7,557 bases of DNA from Bacteroidales bacterium (GTDB lineage: Bacteria > Bacteroidota > Bacteroidia > Bacteroidales > JAAUTT01). Below are positions 6,716 to 7,557 of this stretch, one piece after another (position 1 is the stretch's first letter; each line of letters begins with the position of its first letter). Where the stretch lies: the NCBI GenBank assembly GCA_012031335.1, contig JAAUTT010000194.1, forward strand, positions 1-7,557, given 5' to 3'. A program made the translations under genes and the position numbers. The notes under the pieces are model-generated. The model was given only the letters and a program-made list of their open reading frames with translations, was not told the DNA's origin and did not search any database.

Positions 6716-7557
6716 TTAAAATCCTTGTCTTATTCCTGCATTCTGGAGCGATTTTACTACGGGCTTGGCAGGCAATTTAACTGGTAGCATTGCTGCATGG
6801 TAGGCAAAGGCCGCTGTGATTATGGCATTTTGTTTTAAATCGGCCATCAGCAGTCTTTCGTATGTATCCATGGGTGTGTGATAGCCTCGGCCATATTCTA
6901 TCCTGTCCTGGATAAACTGAAATCCGGGGAGCCCTACGGCATCAAACGCCAGGTGATCGGTTCCTCCTGTATTTCGTATGGTAACAGTGGATGCACCCAT
7001 ATCGGCAAAGGGTTTGAGCCAGGCTTCAAAAACAGGTCTTACAAGTTCATTTTCCTGAAGATAAATTCCTCTGTATTTTCCCGTTCCGTTGTCCATATTG
7101 AAATAACCTGCAAACTTATCATATTCGGGTTTATGTTCTTTGGTGCCGGAGTCGACAAGATGTTTTTCCACATATCCGCGCGAACCATGCAAACCTTGTT
7201 CTTCACCACCCCACAAAGCCACCCTGATAGTTCTTTTTTGGTGTGGCTTCAATAGATTTCAGGATGCGAAGGGCTTCAAGCATCACCACACAGCCCGAGG
7301 CATTATCGGCTGCACCGGTACCACCATGCCACGAGTCGAGATGGGCTCCTATCATCACTACTTCATTTTTCAACACTTTGTCTGTTCCGGGCAATTCTCC
7401 GATAACATTAAATACTTTAGGACTGGCAAAAAAATTATTCCGCACTTCTACTTCCATCTCAACAGGGACGTTATGCTTTAAAAGCCTTTCCATCCTGCTG
7501 TGAGCTTCCACGGGAAGATTCATTTCCGAAACTGGCTCCTTTTCTCCGTATTTATGG
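6716..7557 (-). CDS. M28-family zinc metallopeptidase, C-terminal part, with internal frameshift; truncated by window edge
   Basis: C-terminal portion of a secreted-type aminopeptidase/carboxypeptidase Q-like M28 enzyme that would trim peptides using two zinc ions. The frame is open from the right edge ([20 protein letters not shown]), so the start, signal peptide and upstream region lie outside; the ATG at 7523 is internal. The first frame (7557 to 7203) contains the metal-site segments [12 protein letters not shown] and GAADNASG. The second frame (from about 7252 to 6716) contains [14 protein letters not shown] with the catalytic and zinc-binding Glu pair, NMDNGTG with an Asp ligand, [18 protein letters not shown] and GRGYHTPMD with the last His ligand. 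The frames join seamlessly as [20 protein letters not shown] if one A is removed from the six-A run (complement of 7234-7239). All five ligand-bearing motifs are therefore present. The break is either a base error or a real disabling mutation. A likely terminator follows the stop. Confidence 0.88.

Overview
The window looks like chromosome from a Bacteroidota bacterium, probably Bacteroidales/Marinilabiliales-like (the order is inferred). The reasons are a SusD/RagB nutrient-binding lipoprotein, A/T-rich sequence rather than Shine-Dalgarno motifs before start codons, Bacteroidota-style lipoprotein signals, and AT-rich intergenic DNA. There is no RNA gene, CRISPR array or intact mobile element.

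Layout from left to right. (1) A SusD-family outer-membrane lipoprotein on + (about 107-1736), probably preceded by its SusC partner outside the window. (2) Convergent with it, a 12-helix major facilitator of the fosmidomycin-resistance (Fsr) type on - (1753-2973). (3) A strong hairpin terminator (3211-3244) that closes the next - strand gene, a secreted protein with six EF-hand calcium loops (3268-3831). (4) A 346-base gap without a convincing gene. (5) A lipoprotein of the cholesterol-dependent cytolysin (thiol-activated cytolysin) superfamily on - (4202-5804). It keeps the pore-forming core but lacks the C-terminal undecapeptide and instead ends in an acidic, all-beta, possibly C2-like domain. 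(6) An AT-rich stretch (5805-6715) with a possible 38-codon ORF and what look like decayed coding remnants on both strands. (7) A zinc-dependent M28-family peptidase on -, cut by the right edge (6716-7557).

Three of the five main genes (SusD, cytolysin, peptidase) are interrupted in the same way. In each, removing a single A, in the coding sense, from a short A run restores one continuous protein with a textbook signal peptide or a continuous family motif. This points to systematic base-calling or assembly error, or to real frameshifts. It means the apparent TTG starts of the two lipoproteins should not be trusted.

The most interesting item is the lipid-anchored, undecapeptide-less cytolysin. 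Its possible calcium-binding tail and its neighbour, a six-EF-hand secreted protein, raise the idea of a calcium-dependent pore-former. That link is inference. The SusD and Fsr genes have no evident functional tie to it.
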